A DNA stretch of 12,461 bases from Chloroflexota bacterium. Its GTDB lineage: Bacteria > Chloroflexota > Anaerolineae > UBA1429. The notes below the pieces were generated by a model. It ran no database searches. It was not told the origin of the DNA and worked only from the letters and a program-made list of their open reading frames with translations. Numbering within the stretch: position 1 is the first letter of the stretch; each line of letters opens with the position of its first letter. The position numbers and the translations under genes are program-made. The stretch is taken from positions 1 through 12,461 of the forward strand of contig JACIWY010000068.1 in NCBI GenBank assembly GCA_014360745.1, given 5' to 3'. Positions 1 to 7,441 of this stretch are shown one piece after another.

Positions 1-71
1 CTCGCCTGTGAAAGCTGTATCCCAATAACCTTTTTATCCTTCGCGGCGTCTCAAAAGATGTGGGGTTACTT

Positions 72-1010
72 TCAAGCGAGGATCCCCCCGACGAAATCTC
101 GCTGTCCTCGCACGAAATCCTGAGCCGATACGGCCCGGCGCCCGGCCATTTGCACCCGATCCAACACCAAAGCCCCCTCGCCGGTGATGACGGCGATCTC
201 GCCCCCGACCTCGACAACTTGGCCGGGTCGTCCCTCGCCACGCCATGTAGGCAGCGGATGAGCTGCCAATATTTTGAGCCGCTGACCCCGATAGCTGCAA
301 AAGCTGCCCGGCCAGGGCGTGTAAGCGCGAATCTGTCGGTCGAGCTGGACCGCCGATTGAGCCCAATCGATAGCCCCCGCCTCCCGCTCGAGCAAGGGGG
401 CATAAGTGGCCGCTTCCTCGTCTTGAGCGCGCGGCTCGATGCGGCCCGCCAACCAGGCAGGCAGGGTATCGATGAGCAGCTCGGCGCCCAGATGGGCCAG
501 CTTGTCGCTCAAGGTCTCAGCGGTATCCCTGGGAGCGATAGGCAGAGCGCATTGGGCGATGATAGGGCCGGTGTCCATCCCTTCATCGGTGAGCATCAGG
601 GATACGCCGGTTACCTCCTCGCCATGGAGCAAAGCCGCCGCCACCGGGGCCGCGCCGCGATATTTGGGCAACAGTGAAGCGTGGACGCCGATGGTGCCAT
701 GTGCAGGGATAGTTAACACCTCGGCGGGCAGAAGCTGGCCATAGGCGGCCAGACAAAAGACATCCGCACCCAGCTCGCGCAGCGCCTGCACCGTCTCGCG
801 ATCGCGGCGGAGACGAACGGGTTGCAGGATGCGCTCCACGCCGGCCTCCAGCGCGGCTACCTTGACCGGCGACATGCGCACCTGCGAACGCCCACGCCCA
901 TAGGGGCGATCGGGTTGGGTGACGACGGCGACAATCTGATGACGCCTGCTGAGAGCGCGAAGCACCGGCACGCCAAACTCGGGCGTACCGAAAAAGACAA
1001 CTCGAGCCAT
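72..1010 (-). CDS. fmt: Methionyl-tRNA formyltransferase
   Basis: Transfers a formyl group from 10-formyl-tetrahydrofolate to Met-tRNAfMet for translation initiation in the cytoplasm. The 312-aa product matches the usual length of about 310-320. It opens with the family N-terminus FFGTPEFGVPVL (residues 6-17). The formyl-folate loop SLLPKYRGAAP is at 112-122, the Asp motif DEGMDTG at 142-148, and a C-terminal OB-fold-like tRNA-binding domain covers roughly 205-312. By alignment with the E. coli triad Asn106/His108/Asp144, His110 and Asp146 are kept but the Asn position is Gly108 (HGTIGVHAS). I chose the ATG at 1010 because the homologous sequence begins there; an in-frame start 10 codons upstream adds residues unlike the family. 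A weak purine-rich ribosome site (AAAGGGG) precedes it. It lies downstream of the GH2-like gene on the same strand, with 143 bp between them. The usual partner def is not visible. Confidence 0.95.
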   Translation of the reverse strand: MARVVFFGTPEFGVPVLRALSRRHQIVAVVTQPDRPYGRGRSQVRMSPVKVAALEAGVERILQPVRLRRDRETVQALRELGADVFCLAAYGQLLPAEVLTIPAHGTIGVHASLLPKYRGAAPVAAALLHGEEVTGVSLMLTDEGMDTGPIIAQCALPIAPRDTAETLSDKLAHLGAELLIDTLPAWLAGRIEPRAQDEEAATYAPLLEREAGAIDWAQSAVQLDRQIRAYTPWPGSFCSYRGQRLKILAAHPLPTWRGEGRPGQVVEVGGEIAVITGEGALVLDRVQMAGRRAVSAQDFVRGQRDFVGGILA

Positions 1011-1091
1011 GCGCGTCCACCCCTTTATTGATACAGTCACTCTAGACAGGCTAGCTCAGCCCCGCGATTGACGAACATAATCTCCCAAAAC

Positions 1092-1107
1092 ACAAATCAT
1101 GACTTGT
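1092..1107. promoter_or_regulatory. Imperfect palindrome in the AT-rich spacer upstream of fmt
   Basis: The 143-bp spacer between the GH2-like gene and fmt is AT-rich over about 1075-1150, unlike the coding DNA around it. It holds the 16-bp imperfect palindrome ACAAATCATGACTTGT, in which 7 of 8 base pairs match. Such a site could bind a dimeric regulator or lie in an fmt promoter. I found no convincing -35/-10 pair on the minus strand here, so the role is a guess. Confidence 0.25.
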
Positions 1108-1153
1108 TTAACCCAAAGTTGAATCCTTATCAAACCCTACAAAGACAAGCTTG

Positions 1154-3619
1154 CTAACCGTGTCCTGCCAACCAGGCGACGAACATGCCCAACAATCGCT
1201 CGGCGATCTCGCCGCCGGGTCCCCCTGCGCCGGAGAGATCCAGAGTGCAGAGCAAAAGCTCGCTGCCTTGCGTTTTGGCTAAAGCCAGGACGGTGCCCAA
1301 TCGCGGCGCCGCCGTCGGATCCTCGCCCGATAAGGCGCAGGCAACGACCAAAGGATCGAAAGGTAGGGGCAACCCCTCGGCCGCGCGAAGGGCGTAACGA
1401 GCCCGCGCCAAGGCCCACTCGCCCGCCCACACGCCAGAAGGTGCCACACCGCTCAAAGGAGCTCGATCGAGATGGCAAAGCCAATAAGCGGGCGCTCCGT
1501 TCAGGGGCAGAGAGACGAGTGGCGTTCGCAGCCAGGCGCCCACAATGGATGTCACCTGGACGGGCTCGTCTTCATCGAGCAGTAGCACAACCCGCGGAGG
1601 CCAAGGCGCCGGCATATCCCGTAATGCCGCCAGGCCAACGGCCAGGCCTGGAGCGCCGGAGGGGAGAGACTCCAACCTTTTATCGAGATGCTGCGATGTC
1701 CACGCTTGCAGGTAGCCCAGTGGATCGAGAACCCGGATGCGCGCGAGGATTTCGTTCGGGTTGAGGCAGGTATCGAGCTTTACCCGATCCACCTCCTCAG
1801 ATGACGGAAAGCGAGATACAACCCGCTCACATTGGACCTTGGGGCGACGCAGAGGGTCTACAAGCGCCCCCAGGTCGACCGTCGTGGCCCCCGACCAATT
1901 ATCCACCCACAGGGCGAAAGCGTTGTCGCCCTCGACGGATTTCATGAGCCGCCCTACCGTCTCTGTCGTGGGCCAGGTGGCACGGCAGAAGGCGGATAGA
2001 TCCCCAAAGACGCGCTCCAGCCCATAGGTGGCGAAATCGGCCTCCAGTGCGCGCGACCAGCTTTGCCAAAGGGCGATATCCGAGCCCGGCAATCCGCGCC
2101 CCGCACCGTAGCGTTCCAGGGCGGGCAGATCGGGGAGGGAAGCGGGCGCCCGAGGGCGAAGGATCTTGGCCGATCTTGAAGCAAAACCGCCTCCATGCGC
2201 TGCAGGCCACAAGCGCTCATCGCCTAGCGCAATATCGATCCTGCGCTCCGTGTGCGCATCCAGCGCTAATAACCGGCCCTCGCCCGCGTTCCACAAAATA
2301 GGGCGTGAGGGATCCAAGGCACGCAATAGAGCCAACAACTCGGCCAAGATTGCGGACCCGTTATCGAGGTGCCCGGCGGGCTCGGCTAGATCGCCCAAGT
2401 GCCAGGCGACGATGGAAGGATGGGCGGCATCGCGCCTGACCAAACGCTCGACCCGCTGGCGGGCCAAATCAGCATAAAAGGGGTCGTCATCAATCAAAGG
2501 GCCGAGGCCCAAGGTCTGGACCAGTAGCAACCCTCTGCGATCAGCGGCAGCCAGCAGGTCGGGGTGCAGCGGCTGGTGCCAGGCGACCAGAGTGTTCAAC
2601 CCCAACGTTCGGGCGGCGCGCACGTCGTCCTCGGCGCAAGAACCTCGCGGCAACAAGCGCTCCAGTGGATAATGCCCAGCGGTAAGGGCCCCCAGCAACA
2701 AATACCGCTGCCCGTCCAAGAGCAACCCCTGGCGGCTCAAAGTGAGTGGACGAAAGCCGGTCGCAAGCCGGGCTTCGTCAACCCCCGTGGGGCCGGATAA
2801 GCGAACCTGTATCGCACAGAGAGCCGGCGTTTCGGGCGTCCAGCAAGGAAGTGGCAGCGCCGACAACGCCAGTTCGACGCGCTTGCGCTCTTGGGGCGCC
2901 AGGGTCAGCTCGGTCGATGCCGTGTCCAAAGTCGCGCCTTGGTCGTCGATCACGCGGGCCGTAAGGGTTACAGGGGCCCTCTCGCCCTTGTTAGCGATCT
3001 CGCAGACCGCGACCAGGGAACAAGTCTCTCGGCCCGGCAAAACGGTCAAAGCCTCCAAGTATTGCGCTGGCCGGGCCACAAGGGTTACCTTACCCCATAC
3101 GCCGCCCACATCAGGCCCTGCCGGAAGCCTCCGGCCAGCCCATTCGATAGAATGCACCTCTCGCGCGCTACGCCAGCCACCGGGATGAGTAACGCGCAAG
3201 GCTAGCTCGTGGCGTCGTTCAGGCTCGACATAGGGGGTAATGTCCACTTCAAACGGCGTGGCACCCTCCAAATCATAGCCGACGAGCTGCCGATCGAGAT
3301 AGACCTCCGCCTGCAGGCGTATCCCTTCGAAGCGGAGGTACACGCGTCGCCTCTCCCATTCGGCGGGCACTACCAGTGGGCGCCAATGCCAGGCCACACC
3401 GTGGTAGCCAGGACGCGCTGCTTCCCAAGTGCCAGGGATGCGCAGCGACTCCATCCCCTCTTCGATGTGTGCCCAACCCACGGTCGGTTCATGCGGTGGT
3501 AGCTGGGTCGGGGGAATCGAGGGGGACGGAGGTAATTCGTCACGCCAGCAAGCACCCTCGTCAAACCAGGTATGCCACCAACCGTCAAGAGATTCCTTAT
3601 AGTACGAAGCCGAAATCAT
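1154..3619 (-). CDS. Glycoside hydrolase family 2-fold protein, probably catalytically altered
   Basis: An 821-aa protein without a signal peptide, so probably cytoplasmic. The N-terminal part has the GH2 sugar-binding jelly-roll pattern: IPGTWEAARPGYHGVAWHWR (61-80), YLRFEGIRLQAEVYLDRQLVG (94-114), then PFEVDITPYV (122-131) and DVGGVWGKVTL (170-180). An Ig-like domain (about 185-290) and a TIM-barrel-like region (about 291-545) follow. A C-terminal region (about 550-821) ends in a beta-strand pattern (ELLLCTLDL, 787-795) like that seen at the end of some GH2-like proteins. At the acid/base site, usually W-x-L-G-N-E, it reads WHLGDL (406-411). At the nucleophile site, usually SEFG before a Leu-Pro, it reads LRPRAPASLPD (487-497), with no Glu. 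The start at 3619 has AAGGAG nine bases upstream; a longer in-frame start at 3790 would run past the recD2 start and adds non-homologous residues. Substrate unknown. Confidence 0.8.
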   Translation of the reverse strand: MISASYYKESLDGWWHTWFDEGACWRDELPPSPSIPPTQLPPHEPTVGWAHIEEGMESLRIPGTWEAARPGYHGVAWHWRPLVVPAEWERRRVYLRFEGIRLQAEVYLDRQLVGYDLEGATPFEVDITPYVEPERRHELALRVTHPGGWRSAREVHSIEWAGRRLPAGPDVGGVWGKVTLVARPAQYLEALTVLPGRETCSLVAVCEIANKGERAPVTLTARVIDDQGATLDTASTELTLAPQERKRVELALSALPLPCWTPETPALCAIQVRLSGPTGVDEARLATGFRPLTLSRQGLLLDGQRYLLLGALTAGHYPLERLLPRGSCAEDDVRAARTLGLNTLVAWHQPLHPDLLAAADRRGLLLVQTLGLGPLIDDDPFYADLARQRVERLVRRDAAHPSIVAWHLGDLAEPAGHLDNGSAILAELLALLRALDPSRPILWNAGEGRLLALDAHTERRIDIALGDERLWPAAHGGGFASRSAKILRPRAPASLPDLPALERYGAGRGLPGSDIALWQSWSRALEADFATYGLERVFGDLSAFCRATWPTTETVGRLMKSVEGDNAFALWVDNWSGATTVDLGALVDPLRRPKVQCERVVSRFPSSEEVDRVKLDTCLNPNEILARIRVLDPLGYLQAWTSQHLDKRLESLPSGAPGLAVGLAALRDMPAPWPPRVVLLLDEDEPVQVTSIVGAWLRTPLVSLPLNGAPAYWLCHLDRAPLSGVAPSGVWAGEWALARARYALRAAEGLPLPFDPLVVACALSGEDPTAAPRLGTVLALAKTQGSELLLCTLDLSGAGGPGGEIAERLLGMFVAWLAGHG

Positions 3620-3641
3620 GATCGGTCTCTCCTTCAAGCAA

Positions 3642-3669
3642 AGGATAGGAGAATCGCGCTCTGGACCAA
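3642..3669 (-). promoter_or_regulatory. Possible promoter of the GH2-like gene
   Basis: Reading the minus strand, TTGGTC (3669-3664) and TATCCT (3647-3642) are 16 bp apart, and the predicted transcript starts just before the AAGGAG ribosome site of the GH2-like gene. Each box matches the sigma-70 consensus only in part. Position between divergent genes supports it. Confidence 0.35.
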
Positions 3670-3688
3670 ATCGGGCTATCGAGCCTCT

Positions 3689-3717
3689 TTGACCGAACAT
3701 CGAGCGTCCGCTAGAAT
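3689..3717 (+). promoter_or_regulatory. Sigma-70 promoter of recD2
   Basis: TTGACC (3689-3694) and TAGAAT (3712-3717) are separated by exactly 17 bp, each matching the consensus at five of six positions. The predicted start point is near 3724, giving a leader of about 36 nt before the recD2 ATG at 3760. It lies back-to-back with the weaker candidate for the GH2-like gene. Confidence 0.7.
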
Positions 3718-3728
3718 CGAGATTGGAT

Positions 3729-3748
3729 AAAGCGCTGCCGAGCGCTTT
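3729..3748 (+). promoter_or_regulatory. Perfect hairpin in the recD2 leader
   Basis: AAAGCGCT and AGCGCTTT form a perfect 8-bp stem with a 4-nt loop GCCG. It begins about five bases after the predicted transcription start and ends directly against the purine-rich ribosome site GAGGAA. No U-tract follows, so it is not an intrinsic terminator. It could stabilise the mRNA 5' end, limit ribosome access, or be an operator in DNA form. Confidence 0.45.
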
Positions 3749-3759
3749 GAGGAATTGCG

Positions 3760-6069
3760 ATGGCTCACCAACCCTCAAAATCCAACCCACAACAGAGCTT
3801 GCCCCTCCTGGGCCGCGAGGGTGATCCGGTGGATGGCGTGTTCGTCATCGATCGGGTGACCTTTCTGAACAATGACAACGGCTATGCCGTGGTGCGCATC
3901 GTGCCCGCCAACGATCCGGGTGCGCTCATGGCAGTGGCAGTGGGGATCATCGGCGAGCCCCGGGAGGGGGAATGCTACCATATCCGCGGCACCTGGCGTC
4001 GCGATCCGGGCTATGGCTTGCAGATCAAGATCGACTCGGCCACGCCCGAGACACCGCGTAGCCTACCGGCCATCGAGCGTTACCTGGCAGGGGCCAGCAT
4101 CAAAGGCTTGGGGCCCTATTATGCCCGCATGCTGGTGCAGCATTTCGGCGAGGATACCTTTCGCGTTTTGCAAGAAGGAGGCACGCGGCTTGAAGAAGTG
4201 CCGGGCATCGGGCCCAAGCGCGCCGCCTTGATCCGCGAGAGCTGGGCCGAGCACGAGGGCTTGCACTACCTGATGGTCAACCTGCAAGGCGTGGCCGGGC
4301 TGACGCCCCGACAGGCGCAGCGCGTGTACATGGCCTATGGCCAAGACGCCTGGCGGGTAGTCTCGCAGGATCCCTACCGCCTGGCCGAGAACGTGCGGGG
4401 CTTTGGTTTCAAGACGTGCGATCGCATCGGGCGGGCGCTGGGCCTGGCCACGGATGCACCGGCACGGCTCCAAGCCGGCGCGTTGCACGTATTAGGCGAA
4501 GAGCTGGACGAAGGCCATCTGTGGGCACCCATGGAGGAGATCGTGACACGGGCCGCCGAGCTGTTGGAGGTATCGCCCGACTCGATGCGCCCTCCAATCG
4601 ACGCGCTGGCCGAACAGGGGCGCGTTATACGCCAGAGGGCGACCGAAGGAGATAACGCGATTACGGAGGCGTTGCTCCTGTCCCACGTGGCCCATACCGA
4701 GGAGGCCATCGCTCAACAATTGGCGCACCTCTTGCATGCCCCGGCTATCCCCAGCTTGGGGTTGCCTCGTGAACGGGCCGGCGCGCTCATCGTGCGGATG
4801 GGGCAAGCAAATTTGACCGAAGAACAGAAAGGCGCAGTGCTCGCGGTGCTTCAAGGGCGGCGGCTGGTCATCCTCACCGGCGGCCCCGGCACCGGCAAGA
4901 CGACCACGTTGCGCTCGCTCATCGCCTGCCTGGAGGCGCTAGGAGTCACCTACGCGCTGTGCGCCACAACGGGCCGTGCGGCCAAACAATTGGCCCTTTC
5001 TACAGGGAGGCCGGCGGCGACGGTGCATCGCCATTTACGCATCGGCTTTGGGCCAGGAGAGTTCGAGCCGGTGACCGAGGAGGTATTGATCATCGACGAA
5101 TCTTCGATGATCGATCTATGGCTGATGGAGGCCATCTTGGCCCGGCTGACGGCCAACACCCATCTGGTGCTGGTGGGCGACATGGACCAATTGCCCTCGG
5201 TGGGCCCTGGGGCCATCTTGCAAGACCTGATCACTGCCGCCGAAGAAGGCTTGCCGGGCTTGCATGTCGCTCGTTTGACGCGCATCTTTCGCCAAGAGGC
5301 CGGCGAAGCCAGCAGCATCGTGGTCAATTGCCACCGTGTGCGGGCCGGCGAGCGCCCCCTTTACAAACCTTCGCCTGGCGGCGATTATTTCGAGATGATC
5401 CGCGAGACGCTGGCCGAGGCCCGCGACCTGGCCGTGGAGCTGGTCGCAGAACGGTTGCCGCGCTATCTCCAGATCAAACCCTCGGAAATACAGGTGTTGG
5501 CACCGATGCATCGCGGCGAGGCCGGCATCCGCGAGTTGAACCGCGCGCTGCAACAGGCGCTGAACCCTCCCGACCCCCGCCGCCGAGAGATCAAGTTGGC
5601 CCCTTTTGGGCGCGAGGAAGATGAGGGGCGCATCCTGCGCGAAGGGGACAAGGTGCGCCAGACGCAAAACAATTACAACAAGCGGGTATTTAACGGCGAC
5701 CTGGGCCTCGTCACCCGCATCGATCCTGCGCAGCGTATCGTGACGGTGCGCTTTGACGAAGGCGAGCGCGCTGCGGTCCCTTATAGCTTCGATGAGCTGG
5801 ACGAACTGACCCACGCCTGGGCGATGACGGTGCACTCGGCTCAAGGTTCTCAATGGCCCGCTGTGGTCATTGTGATGCTCACCAACCACTATGTGATGCT
5901 GGAGCGCAATATCCTCTACACTGCCCTTTCGCGCGCCGAACGCCTGGCGGTGCTCATCACCCAGGAACAGGCCGTGCGCATCGCCGTAGCCCAAGACCGC
6001 TCGACACGGCGCCGCACCAGGCTCGTGGCGCTGCTTCGCCTTCTCACGACCGGACCCCGGCATTCCTGA
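3760..6069 (+). CDS. recD2: ATP-dependent RecD2-type DNA helicase
   Basis: A superfamily 1B 5'-3' DNA helicase of the RecD2/YrrC type, acting in DNA repair outside a RecBCD complex. The 769 residues hold an N-terminal OB-like domain (about 24-100: VDGVFVIDRVTFLNNDNGYAVVRI pattern). A helix-hairpin-helix follows (VPGIGPKRAALI, 147-158). The motor core has Walker A GGPGTGKT (374-381), Walker B LIIDESS (443-449) and motif III VGDMDQLPSVGPG (472-484). Arg motif IV is LTRIFRQ (506-512). The UvrD-C-like end has VHSAQGSQWP (691-700) and YTALSRAERLAVLI (720-733). Motif V usually reads HKSQGSE-like; here Ser replaces the Lys. The long N-terminus is what separates RecD2 from RecD of RecBCD. The ATG at 3760 has GAGGAA eight bases upstream and suits the family N-terminus. 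It has its own promoter and ends 13 bp from the convergent URO-D-like gene. Confidence 0.95.
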   Translation: MAHQPSKSNPQQSLPLLGREGDPVDGVFVIDRVTFLNNDNGYAVVRIVPANDPGALMAVAVGIIGEPREGECYHIRGTWRRDPGYGLQIKIDSATPETPRSLPAIERYLAGASIKGLGPYYARMLVQHFGEDTFRVLQEGGTRLEEVPGIGPKRAALIRESWAEHEGLHYLMVNLQGVAGLTPRQAQRVYMAYGQDAWRVVSQDPYRLAENVRGFGFKTCDRIGRALGLATDAPARLQAGALHVLGEELDEGHLWAPMEEIVTRAAELLEVSPDSMRPPIDALAEQGRVIRQRATEGDNAITEALLLSHVAHTEEAIAQQLAHLLHAPAIPSLGLPRERAGALIVRMGQANLTEEQKGAVLAVLQGRRLVILTGGPGTGKTTTLRSLIACLEALGVTYALCATTGRAAKQLALSTGRPAATVHRHLRIGFGPGEFEPVTEEVLIIDESSMIDLWLMEAILARLTANTHLVLVGDMDQLPSVGPGAILQDLITAAEEGLPGLHVARLTRIFRQEAGEASSIVVNCHRVRAGERPLYKPSPGGDYFEMIRETLAEARDLAVELVAERLPRYLQIKPSEIQVLAPMHRGEAGIRELNRALQQALNPPDPRRREIKLAPFGREEDEGRILREGDKVRQTQNNYNKRVFNGDLGLVTRIDPAQRIVTVRFDEGERAAVPYSFDELDELTHAWAMTVHSAQGSQWPAVVIVMLTNHYVMLERNILYTALSRAERLAVLITQEQAVRIAVAQDRSTRRRTRLVALLRLLTTGPRHS

Positions 6070-6090
6070 GCTATCTGAACGTTCAGCTCA
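6067..6090. terminator. Possible bidirectional terminator between convergent genes
   Basis: TGAGCT and AGCTCA pair as a 6-bp stem over a 12-nt loop that contains the palindrome GAACGTTC. The element includes the recD2 stop codon on one side and the stop codon of the URO-D-like gene on the other. No T-run follows on either strand, so efficient intrinsic termination is doubtful. Confidence 0.3.
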
Positions 6091-7153
6091 GGCGGCGATA
6101 CCGTTCACAGGCAGCAAAATAGGCGCGCAGGTTTTCCAGCGGGATATTGTGAGGCAGATCGCCCATGGCCTTAATAAAATGTCCCGCGCATGGCTTGGCC
6201 GCTTCTACGCACCGTCGCACGTGTTCTTGCACCTCGTCCGGCGTGCCAAAAGTCAGCACCGCCGTGTCTATATTCCCGACGATGAAATGATCTGCGCCAT
6301 AGGCGCGGGACAGGGCGGCTAAATCCATGTTAGGATTGACGAAAAAGCCATGAAAGCCCAAGCTCAACAAATCGGGAAGGGCGACGCTATAATCCCCATC
6401 GGAGACGAAACAGACGCGCACTTGAGGCTCGCTCAGGGCTGGCTCCAGCAAATATTCGTACAGAGGATAAATGTGTTGGCGATACCAACGAGGATGAAAG
6501 ACCAAGCCATGCTGCATGGCGATGTCGTCGTGGATCAGGATCAGCGGCCAACGCTCTGCTGCCCAGTGGCCGATGATGCGCCGCGACACCTCGGCAAAAC
6601 CGTGCAGAATGGGCTCAAAGCGTGCCGGATCGGCCGCCGCAGCGGTCATAAAGAGGGGCCAACCGAAGGCCTGGATACATGCGGTAAAGAGGGTGGGGTA
6701 GCGCATGACGCTGAGCAACGCCGCGTCGCCCATTTTGGCCTGCATCTCGCGCACCCGTTCCAGATTTTGCCGCCCACTTTCCACCGTGACAAAAGACAGG
6801 AAAGGCTTGTTCACCAAGGGGTCGTAACGCCATACGTCCTCTACATCGGCAAAGGGATGTTGCTCGCGCCAATAGCTGCCCGAGAGCCCCCATTCGGTCA
6901 AACGTGCGCCGTCGTCGAGGGCGATGCTGCTGGCAGCGCAAAAGGCGTCACGGCTCGCGCGGCTGCGGTTAATGCCCAACACCCAATCTATATCGAGCGC
7001 CTTGTAGGCGTCGATATAGGCCTGTTCGGGATCTTGCCAGGGATCGCGGCCAATGAGCTGGGCGATAAAAGTAGGATGATCGAGGTTTTCCTGTTGGGCC
7101 AGACCCTCGCCAAGCCGCAAATGAATAGCATCGAGCGCGCGCCGGTAGCTCAT
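6083..7153 (-). CDS. Uroporphyrinogen decarboxylase (URO-D) superfamily protein, not HemE
   Basis: A 356-aa single-domain protein of the URO-D TIM-barrel superfamily, which covers HemE and corrinoid-dependent methyltransferases such as MtaA/CmuA. The C-terminal half carries the superfamily pattern: LILIHDDIA (204-212), CFVSDGDYSVALPDLLSLGFHGFFVNP as spaced strands (248-274), FIVGNIDTAVLTFGTPDEV (290-308) and PHNIPLENLRAYF (334-346). The HemE N-terminal signature (WFMRQAGRY-like) is absent, and I see no HxC Zn site typical of MtaA-type methyltransferases. Function is therefore unknown; relatives often sit in carbon-metabolism loci rather than heme loci. The ATG at 7153 follows a strong GGGGAGGGG ribosome site; an upstream TTG in frame lies before that site and is less likely. 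The gene converges on recD2 and diverges from the lipoprotein gene. Confidence 0.8.
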   Translation of the reverse strand: MSYRRALDAIHLRLGEGLAQQENLDHPTFIAQLIGRDPWQDPEQAYIDAYKALDIDWVLGINRSRASRDAFCAASSIALDDGARLTEWGLSGSYWREQHPFADVEDVWRYDPLVNKPFLSFVTVESGRQNLERVREMQAKMGDAALLSVMRYPTLFTACIQAFGWPLFMTAAAADPARFEPILHGFAEVSRRIIGHWAAERWPLILIHDDIAMQHGLVFHPRWYRQHIYPLYEYLLEPALSEPQVRVCFVSDGDYSVALPDLLSLGFHGFFVNPNMDLAALSRAYGADHFIVGNIDTAVLTFGTPDEVQEHVRRCVEAAKPCAGHFIKAMGDLPHNIPLENLRAYFAACERYRRLS

Positions 7154-7186
7154 ATCGTATCCCCTCCCCAAGACATCTCTTGGCGG

Positions 7187-7215
7187 ATGGTAATCCGTTC
7201 ATAGAAAGTGGTCAA
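7187..7215 (-). promoter_or_regulatory. Candidate promoter of the URO-D-like gene
   Basis: On the minus strand TTGACC (7215-7210) and TACCAT (7192-7187) are 17 bp apart. The -35 is five of six to consensus, the -10 four of six. The transcript would begin near 7180, about 27 nt before the ATG at 7153. Confidence 0.45.
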
Positions 7216-7286
7216 TCGGATAAACAGGACCAAGCCGGGGAAAGGCAGGCACTCGAGGTATGATCGGGGCACGGATATCTTTGCCA

Positions 7287-7331
7287 ACCTCGCGAGGCAG
7301 AACCTGCGCCCCGCTTGAGCATATGGGGCGC
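7287..7331. repeat. Intergenic palindromic repeat, copy A
   Basis: The region contains GGCAGAACC, GCCCC and CTTGAG in that order (7296-7319). The same three blocks in the same order occur at 12165-12189. Copy A also has a 7-bp inverted repeat GCGCCCC/GGGGCGC (7306-7312 and 7325-7331) around a 12-nt loop. It lies in the 288-bp spacer between the divergent URO-D-like and lipoprotein genes, so it is non-coding. It looks like a small dispersed REP-type element. Confidence 0.45.
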
Positions 7332-7362
7332 GAGATGCCCAACCACCTGAATGGCGGGGGTT

Positions 7363-7390
7363 TTGATCGCTGGAACATATGTGGCATAGT
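7363..7390 (+). promoter_or_regulatory. Weak candidate promoter of the lipoprotein gene
   Basis: TTGATC (7363-7368) and CATAGT (7385-7390) are 16 bp apart, each four of six to the sigma-70 consensus. The leader would be about 45 nt, ending in the AGGAG ribosome site before the ATG at 7442. Confidence 0.3.
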
Positions 7391-7441
7391 GTGTGCGCTG
7401 AATATGGCTTAAACGGCAGCGCGCGCCGCGAGGAGTTGATA

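Noticed and set aside
1..71. Gene fragment or terminator at the left edge
   Set aside because: No frame with family features, ribosome site, or stem plus T-run can be supported in this 71-bp stretch after the fmt stop codon.
3620..3790. Longer N-terminus of the GH2-like protein starting at 3790
   Set aside because: It would overlap the recD2 start and promoter, the extra 57 residues look non-homologous, and a good ribosome site precedes the ATG at 3619.
5116..6063. 315-codon open frame antisense to recD2
   Set aside because: It lies wholly within the well-supported recD2 gene, shows no recognisable motif, and is the kind of shadow frame expected in GC-rich DNA.
6083..7153. HemE (true uroporphyrinogen decarboxylase)
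   Set aside because: The N-terminal Arg/Gln-rich signature of HemE is missing and no heme genes are nearby.
6350..7204. 284-codon open frame antisense to the URO-D-like gene
   Set aside because: No family features and no ribosome site; the opposite strand carries clear URO-D superfamily motifs.
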